The position numbers and the translations under genes are program-made. A stretch of 64,000 nucleotides of DNA from Adiantum capillus-veneris. Taxonomy: Eukaryota; Streptophyta; Polypodiopsida; Polypodiales; Pteridaceae. The stretch is taken from the NCBI GenBank assembly GCA_014529385.2, contig CM043962.1, forward strand, positions 92,764,180 to 92,828,179, in the 5' to 3' direction. Below, piece after piece: positions 21,889 through 34,018 of the stretch. Positions within the stretch are counted from its first letter, which is position 1, and each line of letters opens with the position of its first letter. The notes under the pieces were generated by a model. That model made no database searches, was not told where the DNA came from, and saw only the letters and a program-made list of their open reading frames with translations.

Positions 21889-24634
21889 GCTCTTTTTGTA
21901 TGACAAGTGTGGATAAAATTTTGCAAATGCAGTTGCAGATTCAAGGGCTATTTCAGATGCAAAACTTTGGCATGCATATTTTGGTCATCTGAATTTTGCC
22001 AGTTTGCTGCGTTTGCAGAAATCTGATATGGTTGCTTCTTTGCCGCCTCTTGAAGCACCTGTCAAACATGTTTGTGAAGGCTGTATTTTGGGTAAGATGT
22101 AGCGTTCTAATTTTCCGAAGGATGGTTCAGTTAGGGCCACATGCAGGTTGCAGCTTGTGCATAGTGATGTTTGTGGGCCCATGCAAACTCCTTCAAACAA
22201 TTTCTGGCTATGGCTGAAAATGTCTCAAAATGTACTATGGGCACCCTCCGTTCCGATCGAGGGGGGGAGTGTATGTCTCATGAATTCAATGCATTTCTGG
22301 CTAGTCGTGGGATAAAACACCAATGTACAATGCCTTATACACCTCAGTAAAATGGTGTTGCTGAGAGGAAAAACAAGTCACTTACGGAAATGGCACGATG
22401 TATGGTAAAAGTCAAGCTTTGCCACATTCTTTTTGGCTTGAGGCCATCATGTGTGCCAGTTATGTACTAAACAGGTGTCCTACAAAAGCTTTGCAGTCTA
22501 TTACTCCATATGAAGCATGGCATGATAGAAAACCTTCTATTGAGCACATGCGTGTTTTTGGTTGTTTGGCATATGCTTTGGTGCCACAAACACAGCGCAG
22601 AAAATTGGATGATAAGGCTGTCAAATGTATTTTTGTTGGTTATAGTGCTGAAAGCAAAGGTTACAAGTTGTATTATCCGCAAACAAAACGTATTCTGGTT
22701 TCACGGGATGTAGTGTTTGTGGAAGATTCTGTTCAACCCTTGCTGTCATGTACTAGAGACAGTAATGTAAGCTCACATGACATTTATGACACTTTGTTGC
22801 CTCTTTTCACTGGTGAAAATACGAAGGTAAGTTCCAATGAGGCAAATGTACAACCTATGGGGGTTTCTGAAAATGTTACAGATCAGCATATTACTGATGC
22901 AGATGTACATGATGTACTTGATGAGGAAAGGGCTGAAAATGAGCAGGCTAGAGGTATGCCAAAATGGCTGGTGCACACTTTGCATGATAGTAAATTGGAT
23001 GCACCTTTGTCTAGTCGTACTCATTCAGGCTCTCGCCATGCATCTTATACGTCAAATTGTTATGCTTTGGATGTGTCTAGCTTACATGATGTTGAGGAAC
23101 CTCTGTCTTTTGATGAAGCACAAAGTTCAAAAAATTGGATGGCTGCCATGCAATCAGAATATGATGCACTTATAGAAAATGACACATGGACTTTATGTGA
23201 TTTGCCTCCTAGCAAAAAGGCCATTGGTACGAAGTGGGTTTACAAGTTGAAACGCAAGCCGGATGGTGAGATCAATCGCCATAAGGCTCGACTTGTTGCA
23301 AAGGGTTATGCAAAGCAAAAAGGCATAGATTATGAAAAGACTTTTGCTCCCACTTGTCGTATGACTACTATGCGTTTTCTATGTGCATTGGCAGCTCATT
23401 TTGGTTGGGATGTACATCAATCAGACATTGTTAATGCTTTCTTGAATGGTGACATATTTGAGGAAGTCTATGTAATGCAGCCTCGCGGTTTTGTCAAGAA
23501 AGGACAAGAGGACAAAGTGTGCAAATGTAACAAGGCTTTATATGGGGTGAAGCAATCTCCTCGTGCTTGGTATGAGAAAGCTGACACTCATTTGGTCAAA
23601 CAAGGCTTTCATAACAGTCCAACAGAAAGCACATTGTATGTAAAGCGTGAGGGTGATGTACTTCTCATTGTGGTTCTTTATGTAGATGATTTGTTGATCA
23701 CTGGACGAAATGAGAGACATATTGCTGAATTTAAGGCTGATTTGAATGCTACTTTCAAGATGAAAGATTTGGGGTTGTTGCATCATTATTTGGGCATACA
23801 ATTTAAGCAGTGTGATGGTGGTATTGCCTTGTGTCAGAAAAGTTACATAGAGACATTGCTATGTAAGTTTGGACTTGAGGATTGCAAACCCATTGCCACT
23901 CCCATGGAAACAGGTTTGAAGTTGAGTTTACATAATGCTGGCAATCCTGCTGATGTCACTCTTTATCAAACTGTTGTTGGCTGCCTCATTTATGTATGCA
24001 ACACGAGGCCAGATATTCAGTTTGCAGTCTCACGGTTAGCAGATTTATGTATAGCCCATGATCTAAGCATTGGTAGGCTTTCAAGAGGATTTTCCACTAC
24101 CTTAGTGGCGCTTTACATCTTGGCTTCTTTTATCCCAAGGGGGGATCATTGCCGCCATACTTACATGCTTTTTCGGACTCAGATTGGGCTGGTTGTTTTG
24201 ACACGCGAGTGTCCACAAGTGGTTTTTGTTTCATGCTTGGAAGTTCATGTGTATCATGGTTGAGCAAGAAGCAACCTACTGTGGCCACTTTGAGTTGTGA
24301 GGCTGAGTAGAGGGCAGTCTTCACAGCTATAGTTGAGTGTGTATGGCTCAGACTCCTTATGGTTGATTTGGGTGTTGGACAGGACACTACCAACACTATC
24401 TACACTGACAGTCAGAGCGCATTGGCAGTTGCGAGGAACCCAGTTTTTCATGCTCTCACAAAGCACATTGAGGTTCATTTTCACTATGTCAGGGAGAGGC
24501 TCTCAGCAGGAGAGATCAACTTGGCTTATGTGCCAACACAGGACAACCTTGCAGATCTTTTCACAAAGGCATTGTCTCGTGAGAAGCTTGAAGCTTTCCG
24601 CAAAGCTTTGGGCTTACTCCCCTTTGTGGACTGA
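21889..24634 (+). pseudogene. Copia integrase (internally deleted), RT and RNase H
   Basis: The integrase zinc region is visible near 21969-22092 (HAYFGHLN...CEGCILGK), followed by a TAG and the first core block (HSDVCGPM). The sequence then jumps near 22200-22250 to the second core block (RGGE). Roughly 80-100 residues between the first two catalytic Asp residues are missing, so integration is disabled. A stop lies at about 22348 (TPYTPQ then TAA). The frame 22398-24263 is open and covers the integrase end and RT: WVYKLKRKPDGEI (about 23237), LVAKGYAKQ, and the catalytic YVDD (about 23680). After a frameshift near 24090 and a stop at 24307, RNase H continues in the frame 24359-24634 (TDSQSALAVA, DLFTKAL). 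Confidence 0.93.
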
Positions 24635-24696
24635 TCATGTCCTCAGGGCATGGCACTTCCCTTTACTCATGTGCCAGCTCTCGTTCACCGCATCAC

Positions 24697-24709
24697 TCCA
24701 GGGGGGATT
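24697..24709 (+). other. Polypurine tract of the copia element
   Basis: TCCAGGGGGGATT immediately precedes TGTTACC, the start of the 3' LTR. Confidence 0.75.
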
Positions 24710-25080
24710 TGTTACCATATACATGTGGTAGTGATGTGTGTGAACATACTAGGACCACCGGGGCATTTTTTCCCTCTTTAGGAGGTTTTCCCCCCCGAGC
24801 ATTGTATATATGCCCATCACTTTAGGGCTATCTATCTTTCCATTGCACACTAAGTAACACACTCTCTATTGTGTGCCTTGAACGTCCTTCATCTTCTCCA
24901 AACTGTGTGTGTTTCTCTACAACCCTAATTGTGTTCCCCCGAGCATTGTATATACGCCCATCACTCTAGGGCTATCTATCTTTCCATTGCACACTAAGTA
25001 ACACACTCTCTATTGTGTGCCTTGAGCTTCCTTCGTCTTCTCCAAGTTGTGTGCGTTTCTCTGCAACCCTAATTCCAACA
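24710..25080 (+). repeat. 3' LTR of the copia element with internal 144-bp duplication
   Basis: The 371-bp LTR equals the 227-bp 5' LTR plus one extra copy of the GAGCATTG...CCCTAATT segment. The two copies are 24797-24940 and 24941-25080, joined by GTGTTCCCCC. New LTRs are identical at insertion, so the duplication should post-date it. Confidence 0.93.
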
Positions 25081-25268
25081 ATGCAACCACTAGCTTATCG
25101 CTGGTTGGTTGCAGTGGGTAGCTCGTCACTTAACTCTAAATCGCTACCTCCTTCTCTTGTAAAAAGCTGCATGGAAGTAGTCAACGAGCAAGCGGGTTTC
25201 CACCACACTCATTTGAACCCAGCCTCACATCCATGATTCCAGATGGACTAAGAGCCCTGTCCCGCCTA

Positions 25269-25404
25269 GTGCTTGGAGGGCTCGTTGCTTTGCGACCACC
25301 GATGTGGTCCCACACGATGCTTGTAGTGTTTTGAGGGGATCATTGCTTTGCAACCACCAATCAATGTGTTCCCACATGATGCTTGTAGCGTTTAGAGGGG
25401 CTCG
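25269..25404. repeat. Tandem repeat, about 60-bp unit
   Basis: Two diverged copies (25269-25325, 25326-25387) share TTGCTTTGCxACCACC and GATGCTTGTAG. A third partial copy follows. Confidence 0.8.
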
Positions 25405-25962
25405 ACCAATTCACTGCAGACTCTACAAGTTTGCGAGTCAAAATAAGCTTTTACAATGCATAGCCTCAGCAGGTTGTGTTGCAGGTTTTGGGAGCTTGTG
25501 TGACTTGTGCGTTGCTTCCTGATGAAAAAAATAGTATGTAGTTAACTGGTGCACTCAATAAAAATTCCTTCATTTCTACAAACTTTGTGTGACAGCAATC
25601 AACACCTATAATGCATGACTCGCACACCCCTCCCCAACCCCCACAAGTGCTGGGTGGGAGCTAGTTGCACACATTCCATGTCACACGCAGCCAAACAACA
25701 TACATATTAAAATGGTGGGTATTGGTTATTGCTCAGGGTCGGTCACACACAATTGTGGGCTCAAGACCTTTGAGTAACTTTTGAGCGCTATTTATATTGT
25801 ATGTCGGTTGTGTGACTATGATTGGCAAGGGAGTAATCTCAAATTGCTCCACCTACCAATAGATTTCTATCACGTAATTTGCACAAACGCCCAAGAAAAC
25901 ATGAGACACAAACCTAAGGCAAAGTTCAAACAAGAGCAGAGGCAAGGAGAGTATGCAGCTCT

Positions 25963-26124
25963 ACCCGCACCCAGCTTGTTCACACGATAGCGACGATGAG
26001 GGAAGAAAATTGCAATCCTCTCATTGGTGGATGCCTTAGGGGAGTAGGTTTGTTGGCACCCACCTTTTTCACGCAATAGCAACAAGGGAAGAAAATTGCA
26101 CTCCTCTAATTGGTGGATGGCTTG
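25963..26124. repeat. Duplicated segment with GGAAGAAAATTGCA core
   Basis: Two copies of a segment containing CACGXAATAGC...GGGAAGAAAATTGCA..CCTCT.ATTGGTGGATG lie about 85 bases apart. Confidence 0.75.
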
Positions 26125-27244
26125 GCCCCGCATCGCTCAGCCAATCCTAGAAAGACACAGGTGGTAGAGCTTTTCATTAAAGGAGGGTGGGTCGCAAGAA
26201 GTGTGGCCTTCCCAGAGAAGGAAGGGCGTTGTTTTTTGCAAATCACTCTTGCTGCTAACTCAAAAGTTGAGCGTGTTGGGTACTTTGTTTGCGCTTCATC
26301 TGAACCCGTCCTAATTGACACACCCCTTTATAGTTGGGATCAGGGATGTGCGATGTCATAGATCCTTTTTGGGAATTAAATAAAAAGTGTCCTTGGTTTC
26401 ACCCCAAGGGGTTGAGCCCACTCTATCCCACTCACAAGCTTAGTGTCTTACCTTAAGTTATCGTGTTGTCATCTGAAATGTAGGCGTGAACTAACATTCA
26501 TAGAAGAAACAAGGTGAATGGTCAACCTTCTAAAATAAAGAAATAAAAGGAAACATGTGAGGTTCTTAAATCAAATCGGCCAGTATGTCCCCTACAATTA
26601 TGGGAAAATAAAAATTAGTGGAAATTTGTGGAAATGCTCTCTCTCTCTCTCTCTCTCTCTCATATGCAAGAAGTTGAAGTAGTTCTGACGCGCAGGGGCA
26701 ACAAGTTCAAGTAGCAGTAGGTCGCTTGCAGATTAGGTTTGGCAATCTGCTCACATCAAGAAGGATCGTACTACAAACAATAATTTACGGGAAAGCACAC
26801 TTCACATGCAGACATATGCATTAGAGTTTGCGTGCGGGAAGATGAGCGCACATGCAAATGTATTAGGGTTCACATAGGGGTATTAGGGTTTGCGCTCAAC
26901 ACAAACCTTGCAGCCCGTAACCTCTCTTTCAAATTCAGGTTTTGTAGGAAAATCTCAAAAATTCAGGATTGGGGAAATTTAGGTCTGCAAGAAAATTTTG
27001 CAAAATTTCAGAATTCCCAAATTTGCAGACTGTATTTGGGTGTGGAACAAAATGTATGCATGATGTGGGAGCACATATACACGGAGTATGGTTCAGAGTT
27101 ACAGAGAATGTAAACAAAGGTGAAATAGACATGTATGAGTAGTGTAGAAAGACCTATACATAGGGTGGATTTCTCTCTATCTCAAGAACTTCTCTCTTCT
27201 CTCTCTTCCTTCCTCTCCCTCTCCTATTGATGTTCTCCAACATG

Positions 27245-28520
27245 TAATTGCAACCTTCTAGGCACAATAAAGGCATTTGAAGAACGCGTGTCGGCCCAGA
27301 AAGCACTATTTATCCTTTGTTCCTCCTCCATGGAAGCGAAGATGGACTTTTTGAAGAAGAGACCAACTCTTAAGAAGACGGGAATCTTTCTTGGAGATGA
27401 CCTCACTCTCTCGCAGATTGCTCATATGCAAGATGTAATGCCAGATATCAGAGTGACAAGGGACAAATGTAAGATTGCTTTTACCAAGTTGGAAGGGTGG
27501 TGATATTGGAGCGACGCTTCACATGACGGTGCGAGACCTATGGGACCACACTAAAGATGGCAGCATGGAATTGTAATGGGTCACTTCATCTTGATGTAGG
27601 GGCATTTTAGGATAACTTTATGGGGAGATACATCATCTTTCACTCAGAGACACCAGACACCGGGACAGCTTATGCCACATGTGATTGGATATAGGTGAGA
27701 GACTACGTGCTGAGCAGAGACAAGATCGGAGCACAAGGACAGAGGATTAGGAGGAGCAGGAGTTCTTTTCAGAGAGGAGTTACAACCGCTTGTGCACATT
27801 GTTTGGAGAGATGATCAAGCAAGATACATGTGGGTGAGATTGAGGGTTGAGACGGGCATATTTTTGTACATTGCTATATGTTACTTTGCCCCTAGAACAT
27901 CAGTGTATGCCACACCTAGAGGACAATCCCCTTTCTCGATATTAGACGAGGACATATGGGAGTCTTCCAAAAATGGTTGATCATTCTTTTGGGGAACTTT
28001 AATGCCCGCACGAGAAACCATCAGACAATTTTTTATGGTACTTCAGATGAGATACTGAGAGAGCTAGATACTAGTGATATGGGGCTTGACAAACGCTCAC
28101 AAGATGAGGAGTACACTAAGTACAGGAAATATATGATGGAAATGGGTGCCTCACATGGATTGGCCATACTTAATGGCCTAGAGCTATTTCCCACATATGA
28201 TGGGTTTATTTGTTTCCCGCATAGGCATGGGGCCAGCACAATGAACTATGTCATGGCACATCTGAGCTTCATCCCTTGCATGCAAGATCTCACACTAGGA
28301 CTGAGACCAGTGGCTATAGTGGTGGACTATGCTCTCTTGACATTTTCAGTCTCCTTTTAGTACATTATAGCTCAAATTTCAAGAGGGAGGACACATACCT
28401 GCTATACATTTACATGAGAGACTAACAATAGCCAGGCCACGACTCTCAATGGAGGAGATCACCACTCTACTGATTGAGACATTGCATGATGCGCAATAGA
28501 GGCATATTTCAGTACACGTA
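27245..28520 (+). pseudogene. LINE copy 2: endonuclease fragment, RT missing
   Basis: A 71-codon ORF (27288-27503) has the FLGDDLTLSQ block that precedes the endonuclease in this LINE family. It is followed by the endonuclease start AAWNCNGS (about 27561). After further frame changes come LLGNFNARTRN (about 27988) and SHGLAILNGLELFP (27956-28360), which align with LINE copy 1. Similarity fades near 28500-28550 and no RT or 3' tail follows, so the copy is truncated at its 3' side, unlike ordinary 5'-truncated LINEs. The Asp of GDFN is Asn here (GNFN), another sign of decay. Confidence 0.85.
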
Positions 28521-30236
28521 CCTCTTGAGCACTTTGAGCCGCAGTAACATCAAGCATAAAGGAAAGGATATGTCTTGCAATCTAATTCAGCTCATTTATG
28601 AAAGCAATCAAGAGAAGGCCTATCGATGCTCCTCAAACTATATTTTCTTCTTCATATATAGACCACATGGTTGTAGAACACACATACCTGATGGTCATGA
28701 GTGTAAGTTTCCCTAATTATTAGTGCATCACCGTCTTCATGTGTACTTAAGGTGATGATAATGAGCATATTCACTTGTAATGTCAACGACATTGATATAT
28801 ATGTATTGGTCATGCCCATAATTGTTTTCTTTAAACGTGGGTAGGTATGGAGAGGGACATGGGTATGCTTGGATCTATGTCCAATATGGCGTATTGTCAT
28901 GTAGTTCATGCATTTTTGGGCTTTTTAGTAGCAAAAGGCGGAACAACATACTTCTTTCGGCAATATGTCACTACTAATGGGTGCTGACAACAATCAATCA
29001 CTAATGAACGAGGAACTTGTGAAGCAAGCTAGTTGGCTGCCATTTGTGGTGGTGGGGGGGGGGGGGCTAAGGATTTTCCCGAGTTTAGTCTTTCTTATGT
29101 GGTATGGTCCCTTCTCGAAACAACAGATAAGTAGGTGTCTTCCCTCCATCTTGTGTGGGCTCAAAACGGTTGTTGCTTTTTTTTGGGAAAATGTGGCATG
29201 TTGCCCTCTGCTTTGTTCCCTGATGTGCGCCCTCATCGATGGTGTTTCCAATCTTTTTGGCCTACCACGGGGAGGTCTTTGTGAAATGTTCATTTTTTTG
29301 CAAGCGACATGGAAAACTGCATGACCGCTTTTAGAAATAAGGCACAAGTAAGGTAGAGGAGCCAATAAGGAGCTCCGATGTTGAGCTAGTTTTTTCGACA
29401 ATAAAAGAGATGTTGTTGCTCCCATATGAAGATAATGGTGTTAGTGTAGTGGTCAAAAAATCAATGATACATCACATCTCCATTGGACTAGACTAGGGCT
29501 TCATCCCTGCTATCGTGCATTGCTCTAAACATTCCCTATGCTAGATTCCTCAAGGCTCACATTTATTGTTACATACAAATGCAAAGATACGATTTTTGCT
29601 TCCCGTCTGAGCACCGTCCTCCTCGACGAGAGTTGCTCTCTTTTCCAAATTCCCACCTGCAAATGTAAATTTTAGAGCCAAATTTGAAATTTCAATGTTA
29701 GAGGTAACTTTCAAAGTTTGTTGGCGGGATAGAGGTATCTTTGGACTATTGACTTTAGTCTTAGCCCGTGTCACACTAGGGCAGGCATACCACGACTGTG
29801 TTGAGATAGTGTGTGGTAATTCGACGAGGTAGTAGTGAAAGTTTGTTGCTTGGAGGGGTGACCCAGCAAGCCTGATGATCTTTTCATGACCTGGCCAACC
29901 TTCAAAAAGTAAAATGCGGGAAGCATTTTGATAGGCTTCAAATGGTGTTAGCTCTTAGCTATGCGGCACTGTAACAGGGGACGAGAACCCTAGTGTGATA
30001 GTGTAATACGGGCATTAGTGTTCATTTGAGTGTGAAGTGAACCCAGCTAGGGTTTTACTTCTGCATGAGATTGTATGGCGGGGCTATAGAGCGCATGATA
30101 GGATGCAGTTTGTGTCCAATTTTTGACATGCTCACCCTCGACAATACTCTCAAGGCATGGTGAAGGCAGACAAAAAATCTCTATCTCTCTCTCTCCCCCT
30201 CCATTTTAAAAAAAGTGGCTCTCCATTGCGACTCTC
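28521..30236. other. No recognised gene
   Basis: Unassigned sequence with a poly-G run at about 29053-29067. No domain was recognised in any of the short ORFs. Confidence 0.5.
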
Positions 30237-30342
30237 GTCACCACAATTTTGGAGCATTGAGAGTCACTCATCAGCCATACACATACTACATCACATGTAA
30301 CTTTGGTCCTATAGGTCATATTTGACCTCCGAGGACGATAAT

Positions 30343-30386
<44 letters not shown>
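30237..30386 (+). mobile_element. LINE 3'-end fragment with hairpin and CT tail
   Basis: GAGCATTGAGAGTCACTCAT and the following 80 bases match the 3' UTR of the minus-strand LINE at 55010-55110. The terminal hairpin AGGTCA-TATT-TGACCT (30313-30328) is followed by GGACGATAATAAAA and then a (TC)n run to about 30386. This is a strongly 5'-truncated insertion of the same family. Confidence 0.85.
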
Positions 30387-30389
<3 letters not shown>

Positions 30390-30413
30390 CTCAGCGAGAG
30401 ATCTTAGGGAAGC

Positions 30414-30452
<39 letters not shown>

Positions 30453-31056
30453 TTTCGTTGATGCAACAACTTGAGAAGACATACGCTCTTTCATCAAGGC
30501 ATTGAATTGTGGACTTTCTATTCTAAATTTTGGCGTTGTAGGTAGGCCTGGCCGCTGTGCTGATCACGATGTTTTTTGGGGGAGCTGGAGCTTGTCATTA
30601 GTTACCAGTAGGTGTTTGCACTTCATTCTTAGGCATGTACACTCAGGCAAAGTGATAATTTGATAGGCCCTAAGGGTATAGGTCATGAGTTCGAAGGCTA
30701 CTCATTGAAAGCACTTTGACGCTTTTGGTCTATAGTCGCTTGCATTTTATTGACAATCGACTATGGGTGCTTGGCCATGATTATAAGCTGGACGATATTT
30801 AACGTAAACAAAAGCAAGTAGGCGTGCTCTCAAAGAGGCATCTTACAACATGTTGAGGTAGTCATGGAGGAGTTGTTGCCAATAATCAAGTGAGTATTGG
30901 GATATTCACAACACAAAACCCATATCAATGTGCGCTACGTCCGTGTCCATGTGTGATGTAAGTCTAAGAGCTCAAGTTCCAAAGTTGCATGAGAATTCAA
31001 TAGTAGCTGCCCCAAAAAAATGGTGCGTGAGTTGAACATGCTCTATTTTGAGTTGT

Positions 31057-31090
<34 letters not shown>

Positions 31091-32265
31091 CGGGAGGCGG
31101 GGCTTTCAGGAATGGAGAACAATTGAAGCTCGATTGCAACACTAGGAGATTTCAGGTACACGCACCTTCCCTTTTTTTTTTGCGTTTGGCTTGACTCGAA
31201 TTATGACTTGCTTGCTAAGCATGTAGAGAGTTACTCTAATCTGCCATAGACTTCTGCTGTAATGCTGTGAGGAAAGCTGAGCTTTATCAAGCATCGAATA
31301 GGGTACGTCGATAATCGAATAGGGTACGTCGATAAGCAACAGAATAGGGTACACCTGGACATTTTTTTTTCTTTGTGTTGTGCCTAGGCGTTTGGCAGAC
31401 GCCCTCAGAAAGTTTGATATCTCTCTCTCTCTCTCTCTCTCTGGGGGTTTAACCTACTTGGTTGCATGGTGAGCGGCAGATACATCACAGACTGCATGAC
31501 TTATGCGCAGTGTGGCCTCTTAAGTATGGAGCTCGTTACTGAGTCGACGGACAATGCAGAGCACCACATCTCCCACTCTCTTTCTGCAAAGACCCACATC
31601 TCGGACTCCCTAAGCTCTCTTAATCAGATTCCTGATAGTGCACGTCCTTCTGGAAAAAAGGCCTCGAATAGAAAACCTTGCATGCTTGCCGAGTACTCCC
31701 ATATGCAGCGGAAAGGGCCCTATCTCCCTGCAGATTTTCTTCAACCTTTAGCAGGTGTTGGGCAAGCAGCGCTCGGCCACTCGCTAGAGTTTCGGCTCTC
31801 TCTTCTGCCCAACTGATGGATCCCCACTTGAACACATTGGCACCTAAATTAGGCACAGCCATCAGAGGTTGCAGGTGGCGAGGACTGTATGTGTGAAAAG
31901 AACGCATACTTAGGCTACACATTAGTCAATATCTGAGAACGTCATTTGTATGTCTAGAAAGTCGTCTCTGAGAACACACTATAGCATATATGCTCGGCAG
32001 GGGCAGGGCCTAGAAGCTCTGGGCTGTTTTCAGCGAATGAGAAGTGAGGACTCTCGGTTCGTTTAGTTAGAGCTTGCAAGCGGCCATGGCTCAGCCTAAG
32101 CTCCCTCTGTCATGTGTGGACACATCTTCAGATGCAGTCACCTGCATATAGAGAGAAAAGTAGTTGCAGAACACGTAAGCCCCTTGTGTTTCTCTAGACG
32201 CTTAGAGTCTCCTGCCTCTAGCTCCTCTATCTCGCACTTCGTTGCATAGATAAAACTTTGTTTCC
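30387..32265. other. No recognised gene; simple repeats
   Basis: Holds a second CT run (30415-30449), a GA run (31059-31088), a CT run (31422-31442), and two and a half copies of TCGAATAGGGTACGTCGATA (31294-31352). The open frame at 31466-31816 has no recognisable domain. Confidence 0.5.
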
Positions 32266-32535
32266 ATGTTGCTGCAGTCTCGGAGCATTGTGTGTCTCGG
32301 AGCATGCAAAGGCAAGTGGGAGGATTTAAAATGCACGCAAGGGCAGGTGATCGTCCTTCAGCTTGTCATGAAAGGGCTTGGTGGTGTGTTGTTTGCACAA
32401 GTCGGCCAACTTCTTGCCCTCCGCAAGCTTTATTTGCATTGTAACAACATTAGCGGTGCTATTCCATCCTCCCTTAATTCTTTGTCTAGCTTAAGAGGCT
32501 TGAACAAAAATCGTTTCTCGAGCACACACTCATGA
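32266..32535 (+). pseudogene. LRR receptor kinase fragment, IMK2-like
   Basis: The 89-codon frame reads W-x3-KC-x2-GQVI-x2-L, then GLGG, VGQLLALRKLYLHCN, ISGAIPSSL and LRGLNKNRFSS. This is the LRR N-terminal cap plus the first leucine-rich repeats of plant receptor kinases. The GQV...GLGG...ALRKLxLH order is closest, from memory, to the INFLORESCENCE MERISTEM RECEPTOR-LIKE KINASE 2 family. The true first repeats usually continue for many units and a kinase domain; here a stop arrives right after the NRFS block. TGCTGCAG upstream of the motif (32270-32277) could be a relic splice acceptor. Flanks are non-coding with CT repeats, so this is an isolated gene fragment. Confidence 0.7.
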
Positions 32536-32603
32536 GTTGATAGGTGGCATACCTCAGCCAATATTGTCTCTCTCAACCAGTGCAGGGGCCTACATGACGA
32601 GGC

Positions 32604-32654
<51 letters not shown>

Positions 32655-33268
32655 GCAAAAATGGATGAGTGGATTCATGTTGATGTTGGCATTAGCTCCA
32701 TGGGCAGTAGACTCCAGGAGGGATCGAGATGATGTAAACCCTCGCTCTTCAAAAGGGTATCAACCAGATGAACCTGATCTATTCAATATTTACCGACATA
32801 GGGTTTTACGTTTCATGGAACAACTGCTTTGTGCATGGGCTTTTGTGATCAAAGGAAGGGATTGTGCATGTGTCACAAATTGCCACATCTATGATTTCTT
32901 GAAGAGGGTTGAGTGGGGTTTGGAGGCCACGGACCCTGGGTGCACTAGAGACAGTGCAAAGAGTAGGCGCTTGGCAGGATTCACGAGAGCTGAGCGTGAG
33001 TGTGGAGTGTAGCCGGACCAGGGGTGGCAACTTCTATGGCTGGGTAGGAGGAAGTTGAGGACAATATGAGGAAGCATCACTCCAACAAGGCATGTGTAGG
33101 GTGTGTTTGGGGCGGGCTTGGGCTACGATGGCACTAGAGACACTACAAAGAGCGGGCGTGACTGAGCATCCAAAGCAAACAAACACACTCATGTCCTCGC
33201 TAACTCAAAGCCAGCATGCAATAGTTTTTTTATTCTCTCAATGTTTATTTCCAAAATTATGCCTTTAA
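32536..33268. other. No recognised gene; CT microsatellite at 32606-32652
   Basis: A (CT)n run is followed by a 115-codon open frame (32665-33012) with no recognisable domain. A phrase TGCACTAGAGACAGTGCAAAGAG at about 32940 partly recurs near 33130, suggesting a diverged local duplication. Confidence 0.5.
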
Positions 33269-34018
33269 TTATGTTAAGAGCTTGCTCACATGTAATTTTA
33301 ATGTGATGTAAATCATGAAAATGATGTCCGATGATGATGATGCTATTGATTTTAAACCTCGTCGCATAGATCTTTGAGGTCTTCTGGGATAGCTTCCTAC
33401 GGCGTTGAAATTTTCCTCTTCTTCTTCTTCTTCCATGTTGGGACATATCAAAGCTGCTAACTTCATTATTGCATCAATCACCTCCTCGTAACTATGACCC
33501 CAAGCTCCTTGCACATCTCCAGTGTCAAAGCAAGCGAATGAATGTATAGAATTCATGTCATGTCCAGCTGTTGTCAAAGCCCCTGCATAAGTCTTACTTG
33601 CATGTTGAACTCGCAAAGTTTGTAGCTCATGTAGCCACAATTTCAATGCCTCCCAATCCGCAAGAGCAACGTAGCTCTCTATGATACATGCAATAAGAAA
33701 TTGAACCCCATCGGCAACCAAAGAACTAAGGGAATTGTCTATCTGCAGGATCCTTGAGAAAGCAATAGCAACACTCTCATACTGTCCTTGGCTCTCATCA
33801 ACCATAATGGGAAGATTCCCTTCAAGTATCCTAGTATCAAACATCCCCCTTCTCCACATCATCTCTAGGCTCACTAGCTCTTCCTTATCCTTCTGTAGTT
33901 GTTGCCCTGTGATCTTAAAAGTGGGAGAGGCCTCCTTTGATGTCACGTTATGTTGCGTTGATTGTTTGCTATGTGTTGTGCTCACTTTAAAGCTTCTTTC
34001 AAAACTAGCAGGACTCAT
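33269..34018 (-). pseudogene. SMG1-like kinase fragment (helical repeat region)
   Basis: The uninterrupted minus-strand frame of 249 codons contains SLSSLVADGVQFLIA, then ALADWEALKLWLHELQTLR, then HASKTYAGALTTAGHDMNSIHSFACFDTGDVQGAW. From memory this pattern matches the region ahead of the kinase domain in plant SMG1, the PI3K-like kinase of nonsense-mediated decay. The similarity covers roughly residues 95-175. The remainder (a poly-Glu stretch and YPRRPQRSMRRG) does not look like SMG1 and may be a fused flank. SMG1 is a protein of more than 3000 residues, so this is a small fragment. An uninterrupted frame across the region is compatible with either one exon or a processed copy. Confidence 0.5.

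Larger units (their letters stand above)
19887..25080 (+). mobile_element. Ty1/copia LTR retrotransposon with ATGCA target duplication
   Basis: LTRs with TGTT...AACA ends lie at 19887-20113 and 24710-25080. The flanking bases ATGCA (19882-19886 and 25081-25085) form a perfect 5-bp target duplication. The order gag, protease, integrase, RT, RNase H is that of copia elements. Stops, frameshifts and an internal deletion in integrase make it defective. The 3' LTR is longer than the 5' LTR by exactly one 144-bp internal duplication. Confidence 0.97.
25086..27240. other. No recognised gene
   Basis: Unassigned sequence. It contains tandem repeats at 25269-25404 and 25963-26124 and a CT microsatellite at 26637-26660. 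ORFs here are short and carry no recognisable domain. Confidence 0.5.
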
